NCBI GenBank assembly: GCA_934351835.1
Contig: CAKRJP010000021.1
Location: forward strand, 1-45,571
DNA from: an uncultured Lachnospiraceae bacterium
Lineage (GTDB): Bacteria; Bacillota; Clostridia; Lachnospirales; Lachnospiraceae
Length of the DNA stretch: 45,571 bases
Direction: 5' to 3'
Shown here piece by piece: positions 8,385-17,200 of this stretch; position 1 is the stretch's first letter; each line of letters starts with the position of its first letter. The notes under the pieces are model-generated. The model worked only from the letters and a program-made list of their open reading frames with translations, was not told the origin of the DNA and made no database searches. A program made the translations under genes and the position numbers.

Positions 8385-8603
8385 TTATTTAACCTGAACA
8401 CACTGTGCATCTGCTTTTCTTACAGATAACTCATATCCTCGTACAGTGATTTCTACAGGATCTCCAAGCGGAGCCACCTTTCTGATGAAAAGTTCACTTC
8501 CTTTTGTGATTCCCATATCCATAATACGACGTTTGTAAGCACCGTCTCCCTCAATCTTTGTTACAACAACAGTACTGCCTACTTTTGCATCACCTAAAGT
8601 CAT
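8385..8603 (-). CDS. feoA: FeoA-family protein (copy next to feoB)
   Basis: FeoA is a small cytoplasmic SH3-like protein needed with FeoB for ferrous iron uptake. The sequence shows the FeoA pattern: a start LGDAKVGSTVVV, the KRRIMDMGITKGSEL turn and the beta-rich end DPVEITVRGYELSVRKADA. Two in-frame ATGs are six bases apart; the AGGAG site lies about 9 nt before the second and only 3 nt before the first, so I start at 8603 (72 residues); starting at 8609 would add two. It sits 52 nt before feoB. It differs clearly from the other FeoA just upstream. Confidence 0.92.
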   Translation of the reverse strand: MTLGDAKVGSTVVVTKIEGDGAYKRRIMDMGITKGSELFIRKVAPLGDPVEITVRGYELSVRKADAQCVQVK

Positions 8604-8677
8604 AACCATTGTCTCCTTTCCATAGAAATTATTTACTTATTATGTATACATAGCGCACATATCTGAAAAAGCAATTA

Positions 8678-8887
8678 TCAGATCATTATGTGACGCGCCA
8701 TATCAGCGTTAACTGCAACTCTTGAATCTTTAATATTTACGATCACGTTTCCTCCAATTGCAGAGACCACAGTCACTTCTGCATCTACGACAAACCCAAG
8801 ATTTGCTAAAAATCTTCTGGTGTCTTCATTTCCACCGATTCGTTTGATGGTATTTAATTCACCAATACCAGCCATTGTAAGTGGCAT
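8678..8887 (-). CDS. FeoA-family protein (second, divergent copy)
   Basis: A 69-residue FeoA-like protein with the pattern LxxLGFVVDAEVTVVSAIGGNVIVNI followed by a short strand and ARHIMI. FeoA proteins are SH3-like and act with FeoB. The two FeoA genes are adjacent but share little sequence beyond the fold pattern, so this is not a recent duplication. Paired FeoA genes before feoB occur in other Clostridia, perhaps with one acting on the G domain and the other regulatory; the split of roles here is unknown. The GGGAGGGG site directly precedes the ATG. The gene follows the short Fur-like gene by 33 nt. Confidence 0.9.
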   Translation of the reverse strand: MPLTMAGIGELNTIKRIGGNEDTRRFLANLGFVVDAEVTVVSAIGGNVIVNIKDSRVAVNADMARHIMI

Positions 8888-8920
8888 AAAACCCCTCCCA
8901 TCTGATTGATAGATATTTCC

Positions 8921-9163
8921 TTAGATATTTACGACCATTTCTTTGTGAATCAGCTCCATATCCTCCAACAGCTGTACTGTTCGATAGACTGTTGCGATTC
9001 CTACTTTGTTGTCAACTTGTTTGGCAGCAAAATATATCTCTTTGCAGGAAGAATATTCATTCTCCAGTATAATGTGAAGAAGCAGTCTTCTCTGCGATGT
9101 AATGCGATATCCTTGTTCTTTCAACTGCCGTATTACTTCGTCCAGTCTTTCTTCCTGACTCAT
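8921..9163 (-). CDS. Short Fur-family winged-helix protein lacking the dimerisation/metal domain
   Basis: The 80 residues match only the N-terminal winged-helix half of Fur/PerR/Zur regulators: EVIRQLKEQGYRITSQRR, then SCKEIYFAAK and the recognition helix region VGIATVYRTVQLLEDMELI. Full Fur proteins are ~140-150 residues and use the C-terminal half to bind metal and dimerise. Here a stop follows five residues after the wing and only 33 nt remain before feoA, so the C-terminal half is absent rather than frameshifted nearby. A clear AAGGAGG site precedes the ATG. It is the first gene of the feo operon, behind a promoter covered by Fur-type palindromes, so autoregulation or interference with a full-length Fur is plausible but unproven. 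Confidence 0.85.
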   Translation of the reverse strand: MSQEERLDEVIRQLKEQGYRITSQRRLLLHIILENEYSSCKEIYFAAKQVDNKVGIATVYRTVQLLEDMELIHKEMVVNI

Positions 9164-9210
9164 ATGTCGCCTCCTTGCTTAAACGATACTAATTATCATT
9201 TGCAATCAGT

Positions 9211-9239
9211 ATTATAGTCTTGTTGATAATGATTGTCAA
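9211..9239 (-). promoter_or_regulatory. Promoter of the fur-like/feo operon
   Basis: Minus strand: TTGACA (9239-9234), exactly 17 bp, TATAAT (9216-9211). Both hexamers are perfect sigma-A consensus, so an unrepressed promoter should be strong, consistent with repressor control by the overlapping palindromes. Confidence 0.88.
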
Positions 9240-9308
9240 TAGCGTTAATTGTATATTATTGATAAAAATTATCAGTATCAGGCAATTTTATTGATAATCG
9301 GATATCAA
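9223..9308. promoter_or_regulatory. Cluster of Fur-type operator palindromes
   Basis: Three inverted repeats built from the Fur half-site TGATAA/TTGATA lie here: TTGATAA-TGA-TTGTCAA at 9223-9239 (one mismatch, on top of the -35 box), TGATAA-AAA-TTATCA at 9260-9274 (perfect 6-3-6), and TTGATA-N6-TATCAA at 9291-9308. A further half-site (ATTATCATT) lies downstream of the -10 near 9192-9200. The pattern resembles the GATAAT/ATTATC Fur box; binding is inferred. Confidence 0.75.
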
Positions 9309-9387
9309 TTAGAACAATTTGAATACAATAAAGGGAAAGAATTGCGAGAATGTGAAACACGGAGCGATCCGTAGATATCATCGTTTG

Positions 9388-9425
9388 GCAAAACAAAAAC
9401 GAGGGCAGATTTTACTCTGCCCTCG
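9388..9425 (-). terminator. Terminator of the rpoB-rpoC operon
   Basis: A perfect 10-bp stem on the minus strand (CGAGGGCAGA / TCTGCCCTCG) with a short loop, followed by TTTTTGTTTT. It lies about 20 nt after the rpoC stop codon and insulates the feo operon from rpoBC transcription. Confidence 0.93.
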
Positions 9426-9444
9426 CTCTATTATTTCTTAAATT

Positions 9445-12400
9445 TTATTCTTCTACGATCGGTACTTCTTCTGTCATATCTACAGTTTCTTCTGCAAATC
9501 CTTCAGTTTCGTCCATATCATCATCGAAGTCAATATCCATGTCCTCGTCAAGCATCAGCTCGTCATCCATGGCAATTTCTGTGCTGAGTTTTACATCACG
9601 GTATTTTCTCATACCTGTTCCGGCTGGGATCTGTTTACCGATGATTACATTCTCTTTCAGACCTATCAATGGATCAATCTTTCCTTTAATAGCTGCCTCT
9701 GTCAGAACTTTTGTTGTCTCCTGGAAAGATGCTGCTGACAGGAATGAATTTGTTGCCAGAGATGCCTTGGTAATACCAAGCACAATCTGCTCTCCTGTTG
9801 CAGGTTCTTTTCCTTCTGCTTCCAGTTCTGTATTCTTATCTTCGAATTCCAGTCTGTCTACAGTTGTTCCCGGAAGGAATCCTGTATCTCCTGCTTCTTC
9901 GATACGAATCTTCTTTAACATCTGGCGAACGATAACCTCAATATGCTTATCATTGATTTCAACACCCTGCAGACGGTATACACGCTGTACTTCACGGAGC
10001 AAGTAATCCTGTACCGCACGAAGTCCTTTGATTCTGAGGATATCATGAGGGTTGATACTACCTTCTGTCAGCTCGTCACCGGCCTCAAGCTCTACTCCAT
10101 CCTGAATCTTAATTCTTGATCCATAAGGGATCAGATAAGCTTTTGTCTCACCAGTCTCTTTATTTGTAACGATAATCTCACGTTTCTTCTTGGTATCACT
10201 GATTGTTGCAGTTCCACCGAACTCTGTAATGATTGCAAGTCCCTTAGGTTTTCTTGCCTCCAGAAGCTCCTCGACACGAGGAAGACCCTGTGTGATATCG
10301 TTTCCGGCTACACCACCCATATGGAAGGTACGCATTGTAAGCTGTGTACCCGGCTCACCGATTGACTGAGCAGCAATGATACCAACTGCCTCACCAACCT
10401 GTACAGGCTCACCTGTTGCCATGTTCGCACCATAGCATTTTGCACAAACGCCTGAATGTGAACGGCAGGTAAGAATTGTACGGATCTTGATCTTCTTAAG
10501 AGTCTCTCCATTCGCATCGACACCCTTCTTCATGATCATCTCTGCACGTTTTGGTGTTACCATATGATTTGCTGCAACCAGCACATTACCATCTTTATCT
10601 TTGATATCTTCACACAGATAACGTCCTGTAATACGCTCCTGCAAACTCTCAATTTCTTCATTTCCATCCATAAATGCACTTACATACATTCCCGGGATTT
10701 CTTTTGCTCCTTCGCAGCAATCGATGTCATGGATGATCTGTGACTGTGATACATCTACCAGACGTCTTGTCAGGTAACCTGAATCGGCTGTACGAAGCGC
10801 TGTATCCGACATACCTTTTCTAGCTCCATGGGCTGACATGAAGTACTCCAATACGTCCAGACCTTCACGGAAGTTTGATTTGATAGGCAACTCGATCGTA
10901 CGACCTGTTGTATCCGCCATCAATCCACGCATACCTGCAAGCTGTTTGATCTGTTTATCAGATCCACGGGCTCCGGAATCGGCCATCATGAAGATGTTGT
11001 TGTACTTATCCAATCCGTCAAGCAGTGCTTTTGTCAGCTTATCATCGCTGATCTTCCATGTTTCTACCACTTCTTTGTAACGCTCTTCTTCTGTGATCAG
11101 ACCACGCTTAAAGTTCTTTGTGATCTTATCCACTGTAGCCTGTGCATCAGCGATAATCTCTGGTTTCTCAGGCGGTACAGTCATATCAGAAATAGATACA
11201 GTCATAGCGGCTCTTGTAGAGTATTTATATCCAATTGCTTTTACAGCATCCAGAACTTCTGCTGTTGCAGTTGCTCCATGAGTATTAATAACTTTCTCAA
11301 GGATCTGTTTCAGCTGTTTCTTACCTACCAGGAAATCAACTTCCAGAAGTAATTCGTTGCCTTCTACTTCACGGTCTACGAATCCAAGATCCTGTGGAAT
11401 AATCTCATTGAAGAGGAATCTTCCCACTGTAGATTCAACAGTTCCTGTCTTTGTCTCTCCATTTGGAAGAGTCTTTGTCACACGCACTTTTACACGTGAA
11501 TGTAATGTTACTGCCTGGTTCTCGTATGCAAGGATTGCTTCGTTGATGCTCTTGAAGATCATCCCTTCACCCTTTGCTCCAGGTCTCTCCTGTGTCAGGT
11601 AGTAGATACCAAGTACCATATCCTGTGAAGGAACGGCCACCGGACCACCATCAGAAGGTTTCAGTAAGTTGTTTGGTGAAAGTAACATAAAGCGGCACTC
11701 TGCCTGTGCTTCTACAGACAATGGGAGGTGGACCGCCATCTGGTCACCATCGAAATCGGCATTAAACGCTGTACAAACCAATGGATGCAGCTTGATTGCT
11801 TTTCCTTCTACAAGGATTGGCTCAAATGCCTGAATACCTAATCTATGAAGTGTAGGAGCACGGTTTAACATAACCGGATGCTCTTTGATTACTTCTTCCA
11901 GAACATCCCATACTTCCGGCTGAAGTCTCTCTACCATCTTCTTTGCATTCTTAATATTATGTGCTGTTCCGTTCTGAACCAGCTCTTTCATAACAAATGG
12001 CTTAAATAATTCAATTGCCATCTCTTTCGGAAGACCACACTGGTAAATCTTAAGTTCCGGTCCTACAACGATAACGGAACGTCCTGAGTAGTCTACACGT
12101 TTACCAAGAAGGTTCTGACGGAAACGTCCTGACTTACCTTTCAGCATGTCAGAAAGTGACTTCAGAGCTCTGTTTCCAGGACCTGTTACCGGACGTCCAC
12201 GACGACCGTTGTCAATCAGGGCATCTACAGCTTCCTGTAACATTCTCTTCTCATTTCTAACGATGATGTCCGGAGCGCCTAACTCAAGCAGACGTTTCAG
12301 ACGGTTATTTCTGTTGATGATTCTACGATACAAGTCATTTAAGTCAGATGTTGCGAAACGTCCTCCGTCCAACTGTACCATAGGTCTTAAATCTGGTGGA

Positions 12401-13122
12401 ATCACCGGGATCGCTGTCATGATCATCCACTCTGGCTTGTTTCCGGACTCGCGGAATGCTTCTACAACTTCCAGACGTTTTACGATTCTTGCACGTTTCT
12501 GTCCAGTGGCTCCCTCTAATCCCTCTGTCAGCTCTTTATACTCTTTTTCAAGATCAATAGACTCTAACAATTCTTTGATGGATTCAGCTCCCATTCCTAC
12601 ACGGAAAGTGCGTCCCCATTTTTCATATGCTTCCTGGTATTCCTGCTCTGACAGTACCTGCTTGTACATCAGATCAGTCTCACCTGCATCAAGTACAATA
12701 TAAGAAGCAAAGTATAATACTTTTTCCAGAGTACGTGGGGAAATATCTAAGATCAGTCCCATACGGCTCGGAATTCCTTTAAAGTACCAGATGTGTGATA
12801 CCGGTGCTGCAAGTGCGATGTGACCCATACGTTCACGACGCACACTTGCTTTTGTAACTTCAACTCCACAGCGGTCACATACAACACCCTTATAACGGAT
12901 TTTTTTGTATTTACCGCAGTGGCATTCCCAGTCCTTGCTAGGTCCGAAAATCTTTTCGCAGAACAGACCGTCACGTTCTGGTTTTAAAGTTCTATAGTTA
13001 ATGGTCTCCGGCTTTGTAACTTCGCCTTTTGACCACTCAAGAATCTTCTCAGGTGATGCCAAACCTATTTTGATAGCATCAAACGTGATCGGCTGATATG
13101 TTTCGTTATTATTTTCTGGCAT
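9445..13122 (-). CDS. rpoC: DNA-directed RNA polymerase subunit beta'
   Basis: Beta' forms the clamp and carries the catalytic magnesium site of RNA polymerase. The 1225-residue length is typical of Firmicutes RpoC. Visible landmarks: the N-terminal zinc ribbon (CHCGKYKKIRYKGVVCDRCG), the catalytic NADFDGDQM loop, the RPTLHRLGIQ-like bridge segment (RAPTLHRLGIQAFEP), the second zinc cluster (CRSHSGVCAKCYG) and the trigger-loop region following AAQSIGEPGTQLTMRTFH. The C-terminal tail is strongly acidic. It starts 14 nt after rpoB and ends at a strong terminator, so rpoBC is the complete unit here. Confidence 0.98.
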   Translation of the reverse strand: MPENNNETYQPITFDAIKIGLASPEKILEWSKGEVTKPETINYRTLKPERDGLFCEKIFGPSKDWECHCGKYKKIRYKGVVCDRCGVEVTKASVRRERMGHIALAAPVSHIWYFKGIPSRMGLILDISPRTLEKVLYFASYIVLDAGETDLMYKQVLSEQEYQEAYEKWGRTFRVGMGAESIKELLESIDLEKEYKELTEGLEGATGQKRARIVKRLEVVEAFRESGNKPEWMIMTAIPVIPPDLRPMVQLDGGRFATSDLNDLYRRIINRNNRLKRLLELGAPDIIVRNEKRMLQEAVDALIDNGRRGRPVTGPGNRALKSLSDMLKGKSGRFRQNLLGKRVDYSGRSVIVVGPELKIYQCGLPKEMAIELFKPFVMKELVQNGTAHNIKNAKKMVERLQPEVWDVLEEVIKEHPVMLNRAPTLHRLGIQAFEPILVEGKAIKLHPLVCTAFNADFDGDQMAVHLPLSVEAQAECRFMLLSPNNLLKPSDGGPVAVPSQDMVLGIYYLTQERPGAKGEGMIFKSINEAILAYENQAVTLHSRVKVRVTKTLPNGETKTGTVESTVGRFLFNEIIPQDLGFVDREVEGNELLLEVDFLVGKKQLKQILEKVINTHGATATAEVLDAVKAIGYKYSTRAAMTVSISDMTVPPEKPEIIADAQATVDKITKNFKRGLITEEERYKEVVETWKISDDKLTKALLDGLDKYNNIFMMADSGARGSDKQIKQLAGMRGLMADTTGRTIELPIKSNFREGLDVLEYFMSAHGARKGMSDTALRTADSGYLTRRLVDVSQSQIIHDIDCCEGAKEIPGMYVSAFMDGNEEIESLQERITGRYLCEDIKDKDGNVLVAANHMVTPKRAEMIMKKGVDANGETLKKIKIRTILTCRSHSGVCAKCYGANMATGEPVQVGEAVGIIAAQSIGEPGTQLTMRTFHMGGVAGNDITQGLPRVEELLEARKPKGLAIITEFGGTATISDTKKKREIIVTNKETGETKAYLIPYGSRIKIQDGVELEAGDELTEGSINPHDILRIKGLRAVQDYLLREVQRVYRLQGVEINDKHIEVIVRQMLKKIRIEEAGDTGFLPGTTVDRLEFEDKNTELEAEGKEPATGEQIVLGITKASLATNSFLSAASFQETTKVLTEAAIKGKIDPLIGLKENVIIGKQIPAGTGMRKYRDVKLSTEIAMDDELMLDEDMDIDFDDDMDETEGFAEETVDMTEEVPIVEE

Positions 13123-13136
13123 ATTGGCACCCCTTT

Positions 13137-16100
13137 CTATTCTTCATCGGAAATCTCGTTGAACTCAAAGTCATCTGCAAAGTCCATATCATCTTCCGGA
13201 GCTTCTTCTTTTACATCAACCAGTTCTTCTCCCTCGAATTCCTGCTCAGTGTATCCGTGCTCGCCAAAGTCATCATCCTGACGATATTTTCTATCTCCTT
13301 CTATTAATGAACGGAAATCTGTGTCTCCCATATCAACGCTTTCTCTGATTTCCACTTCTTTGTTATCATGAAGTACACGTACATCCAGTCCAAGTGACTG
13401 TAACTCTTTCAGCAATACCTTGAATGATTCCGGCACTCCTGGCTCCGGAATGTTCTCGCCCTTGATGATTGCTTCGTATGTCTTCACACGACCAACAACA
13501 TCATCGGATTTCACTGTCAGGATCTCCTGCAATGTGTAAGATGCACCGTATGCTTCCAGTGCCCATACCTCCATCTCTCCGAAACGCTGTCCACCGAACT
13601 GAGCTTTACCACCCAGAGGCTGCTGTGTTACCAGTGAGTAAGGACCTGTAGAACGTGCATGGATCTTATCGTCAACCAGATGATGCAGTTTCAGATAATG
13701 CATGTGTCCAATAGTTACCGGGCTGTCGAAATACTCTCCGGTACGTCCATCTCTCAAACGAACTTTTCCGTCTCTTGAGATTGGAACACCTTTCCAGAGT
13801 TTTCTATGTTCTCTGTTATCAGACAGATACTGAAGTACTTCCGGAAGAAGTTCTTCTCCATGTTTCTTCTCAAAGTCTTCCCAGCTCATGTTTACATAAT
13901 CATTTGCCAGGTCAAGTGTATCCATAATATCATTCTCGTCCGCACCATCGAAAATAGGTGTAGCGATGTTAAATCCTAATGCTTTTGCAGCCAGGGACAG
14001 GTGAATCTCCAATACCTGACCGATATTCATACGCGATGGTACACCCAGTGGATTCAGAACGATATCCAGCGGACGTCCATTTGGCAGGAATGGCATATCT
14101 TCTACAGGGAGCACACGAGAAACAACACCCTTGTTACCGTGACGTCCGGCCATCTTATCACCTACAGAGATTTTTCTCTTCTGAGCAATATAGATACGGA
14201 CTGACTGGTTTACTCCCGGTGACAGTTCATCGCCATTCTCTCTTGTAAATACTTTGGCATCTACAATGATACCATACTCACCGTGAGGTACTTTCAGAGA
14301 TGTATCTCTTACTTCACGGGCTTTTTCTCCGAAGATCGCACGGAGCAGACGCTCCTCAGCTGTCAGTTCAGTTTCTCCCTTAGGAGTAACTTTACCAACC
14401 AGGATATCTCCTGCGCGAACCTCAGCACCAACACGGATGATTCCTCTCTCATCCAGATTCTTCAGGGCCTCATCTCCAACACCCGGAATATCGCGTGTGA
14501 TTTCTTCCGGTCCAAGTTTTGTATCACGTGCTTCTGCCTCATATTCTTCAATATGGATAGATGTATATACATCATCCTGTACAAGTCTCTCGCTTAACAG
14601 AACAGCATCCTCGTAGTTGTAACCTTCCCATGTCATGAATCCGATCAGTGGATTCTTTCCAAGAGCCATCTCACCCTGTGATGTAGAAGGACCGTCTGCG
14701 ATAACGTCTCCCTTTTCCACACGGTCGCCCTTAAATACGATCGGTTTCTGGTTATAACAGTTACTCTGGTTACTACGCATAAATTTGATCAGTTTATATT
14801 TTTTCAACTTTCCATCGTCCTGACGGATCGTAATCTCTGTAGATGTAGAGCGTTCAACCACACCGCCTTCTTCTGCAACCACACAAACACCTGAGTCGAC
14901 TGCTGATTTTTCTTCCATACCGGTACCAACTACAGGAGCCTCTGTAAACAGAAGCGGTACAGCCTGACGCTGCATGTTTGATCCCATCAACGCACGGTTC
15001 GCATCATCGTTCTGGAGGAATGGGATCAGTGCTGTAGCGACTGAGAATACCATTCTCGGAGAAACGTCCATGTAATCGAATCTGCTTCTCTCGTATTCCT
15101 GAGTCTCCTCACGGTAACGACCGGATACATTCTTACGAACGAAGTGACCTTCTTCATCCAACTGCTCATTCGCCTGTGCCACATGGTAATTATCTTCTTC
15201 ATCCGCTGTCATATATACAACTTCATCTGTAACAACCGGGTTCTTAGGGTCATCGTGGTTGATCTTGCGGTATGGAGCCTCAATAAATCCATACTCATTG
15301 ATTCTTGCAAAGCAGGCAAGAGAGTTGATCAGACCGATGTTAGGTCCCTCAGGTGTCTCGATAGGACACATTCTTCCGTAGTGTGAGTAGTGTACATCTC
15401 GTACCTCGAATCCGGCACGGTCTCTTGACAGACCACCTGGTCCAAGGGCTGACAGACGTCTCTTGTGTGTTAACTCACCTAACGGGTTGTTCTGATCCAT
15501 GAACTGAGACAGCTGTGAAGAACCGAAGAATTCTTTCACTGCTGCAGTTACAGGTTTGATATTGATCAGTGACTGCGGAGAAATGCCTTCCAGATCCTGA
15601 GTTGTCATTCTCTCACGGACAACTCTTTCCAGTCTTGACAGACCGATTCTGTACTGATTCTGAAGCAGTTCCCCTACAGAACGGATACGTCTGTTTCCTA
15701 AGTGGTCAATATCATCTTCTTTACCAATACCATATTCCAGATGGATATTATAGTTGATAGAAGCAAGGATATCTTCTTTTGTAATATGCTTCGGAATCAA
15801 ATCATGGATATCTCTCTGGATCGCATGTTTTAATTCATCAATATCACCGGCTGTTTCTTCCAGAATACCTGCAAGTACAGGATAATATACCTGTTCTTTT
15901 ACGCCAAGTTCTTCCGGATCCACATCAACAACAGCATTCAGATCAACCATCATATTAGAAAGAACCTTGATTGGTCTGTCTGTCTCTTCTACACTGATCC
16001 ATACATATGGAACGGCTGCATTCTGAATCGTTTTTGCCAGTTCTCTTGTAATCTTTGTACCCGCCTCGGCAATCACTTCCCCTGTAATCGCGCTGGCAAC

Positions 16101-16991
16101 ATCTTCCGCAAGAACGCATCCTGTGATACGGTTCTTTAACGCAAGCTTCTTGTTAAATTTATATCTACCGACTTTCGCGAGATCATAACGTCTAGGATCA
16201 AAGAACATGCTTGTGATCAGACTCTCTGCGCTATCTACTGCGAGAGGCTCACCCGGACGGATCTTCTTGTATAACTCAAGCAGACCTTCCTGATAATTTG
16301 TCGCAGCATCCTTCTCAAAACTAGCCAGAATCTTTGGTTCCTCACCAAATAATTCAACAATCTCCGGATTAGTTCCGATACCAAGTGCACGGATCAATAC
16401 TGTGATCGGCACCTTTCTTGTTCTATCTACACGTACATAAAAAACGTCATTGGAATCCGTCTCATATTCAAGCCATGCACCACGATTTGGAATAACTGTA
16501 GATGAATATAACTCTTTACCAATCTTATCATGTCCAATTGCATAATAAATACCAGGTGAACGTACTAACTGACTTACGATAACACGCTCAGCTCCGTTGA
16601 TAACGAAAGTACCTGTACTTGTCATCAGCGGTAAATCTCCCATGAAGATCTCATGTTCGTTAATTTCATCGGTTTCTTTGTTATGAAGTCTCACCTTTAC
16701 CTTCAGCGGTGCTGCGTAAGTAGCGTCACGTTCTTTACACTCTTCGATTGTGTACTTCACGTCGTCCTCGCATAAGGTAAAACCTACAAACTCCAGGCTC
16801 AAGTGACCACTGTAATCAGTGATTGGGGAAATGTCATCAAACACTTCATTTAATCCTGCATCAAGAAACCATTTGTAGGAATCCTTCTGCACCTCGATCA
16901 AATTAGGCATCTGAAGAACTTCTTTTTGTCTGGAATAACTCATACGTGAACTTTTTCCGCTTTTCATCGGACGAATTCTGTTTTTCTCCAT
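13137..16991 (-). CDS. rpoB: DNA-directed RNA polymerase subunit beta
   Basis: Beta is the second catalytic subunit of RNA polymerase and the rifampicin target. The 1284-residue sequence contains the rifampicin-pocket stretch GSSQLSQFMDQNNPLGELTHKRRLSALGPGGL, here in its usual wild-type form, plus RDVHYSHYGRMCPIETPEG, GYNYEDAVLLSERL, KMAGRHGNKGVVS and the C-terminal clamp-anchoring GGKAQFGGQRFGEMEVWALEAYGA segment. The tail is very acidic (DDMDFADDFEFNEISDEE). The gene is transcribed from its own promoter ~100 nt upstream. Unusually, rplJ and rplL, which normally precede rpoB in Firmicutes, are not here; a GH13 gene and terminator occupy that position. Confidence 0.98.
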   Translation of the reverse strand: MEKNRIRPMKSGKSSRMSYSRQKEVLQMPNLIEVQKDSYKWFLDAGLNEVFDDISPITDYSGHLSLEFVGFTLCEDDVKYTIEECKERDATYAAPLKVKVRLHNKETDEINEHEIFMGDLPLMTSTGTFVINGAERVIVSQLVRSPGIYYAIGHDKIGKELYSSTVIPNRGAWLEYETDSNDVFYVRVDRTRKVPITVLIRALGIGTNPEIVELFGEEPKILASFEKDAATNYQEGLLELYKKIRPGEPLAVDSAESLITSMFFDPRRYDLAKVGRYKFNKKLALKNRITGCVLAEDVASAITGEVIAEAGTKITRELAKTIQNAAVPYVWISVEETDRPIKVLSNMMVDLNAVVDVDPEELGVKEQVYYPVLAGILEETAGDIDELKHAIQRDIHDLIPKHITKEDILASINYNIHLEYGIGKEDDIDHLGNRRIRSVGELLQNQYRIGLSRLERVVRERMTTQDLEGISPQSLINIKPVTAAVKEFFGSSQLSQFMDQNNPLGELTHKRRLSALGPGGLSRDRAGFEVRDVHYSHYGRMCPIETPEGPNIGLINSLACFARINEYGFIEAPYRKINHDDPKNPVVTDEVVYMTADEEDNYHVAQANEQLDEEGHFVRKNVSGRYREETQEYERSRFDYMDVSPRMVFSVATALIPFLQNDDANRALMGSNMQRQAVPLLFTEAPVVGTGMEEKSAVDSGVCVVAEEGGVVERSTSTEITIRQDDGKLKKYKLIKFMRSNQSNCYNQKPIVFKGDRVEKGDVIADGPSTSQGEMALGKNPLIGFMTWEGYNYEDAVLLSERLVQDDVYTSIHIEEYEAEARDTKLGPEEITRDIPGVGDEALKNLDERGIIRVGAEVRAGDILVGKVTPKGETELTAEERLLRAIFGEKAREVRDTSLKVPHGEYGIIVDAKVFTRENGDELSPGVNQSVRIYIAQKRKISVGDKMAGRHGNKGVVSRVLPVEDMPFLPNGRPLDIVLNPLGVPSRMNIGQVLEIHLSLAAKALGFNIATPIFDGADENDIMDTLDLANDYVNMSWEDFEKKHGEELLPEVLQYLSDNREHRKLWKGVPISRDGKVRLRDGRTGEYFDSPVTIGHMHYLKLHHLVDDKIHARSTGPYSLVTQQPLGGKAQFGGQRFGEMEVWALEAYGASYTLQEILTVKSDDVVGRVKTYEAIIKGENIPEPGVPESFKVLLKELQSLGLDVRVLHDNKEVEIRESVDMGDTDFRSLIEGDRKYRQDDDFGEHGYTEQEFEGEELVDVKEEAPEDDMDFADDFEFNEISDEE

Positions 16992-17074
16992 ATTGACGTT
17001 TCACTCCTCATTAATTTTTTTGTGATTTATATTAAAACCATCATGGCATAACATTCCACAATAGTGCATTTTTA

Positions 17075-17103
17075 AACATAGCATAAGACCTTCTGCTTGT
17101 CAA
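17075..17103 (-). promoter_or_regulatory. Promoter of rpoB-rpoC
   Basis: Minus strand TTGACA (17103-17098), 17-bp spacer, TATGTT (17080-17075). It lies between the upstream terminator and rpoB, leaving a leader of roughly 75-80 nt, and supports independent rpoBC transcription. Confidence 0.75.
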
Positions 17104-17140
17104 CCACTTTTTTCAATATTTTTGTCTGTTTTTTCCAACA

Positions 17141-17186
17141 AAAAATCCTCTGTAGATTTTTCCCAATCTATAGAGGATTTTTTCTC
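17141..17186 (-). terminator. Terminator after the GH13 gene
   Basis: Minus-strand AAAATCCTCTATAGAT pairs with ATCTACAGAGGATTTT across a short A-rich loop, with a T-run at the end. It closes the upstream ftsH/GH13 transcript just before the rpoB promoter. Confidence 0.88.
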
Positions 17187-17200
17187 AATAAATATTATTT

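Noticed and set aside
12146..12703. A 185-codon plus-strand ORF opposite rpoC
   Set aside because: Shadow of a conserved coding region; Ser/Arg-rich translation without a recognisable domain.
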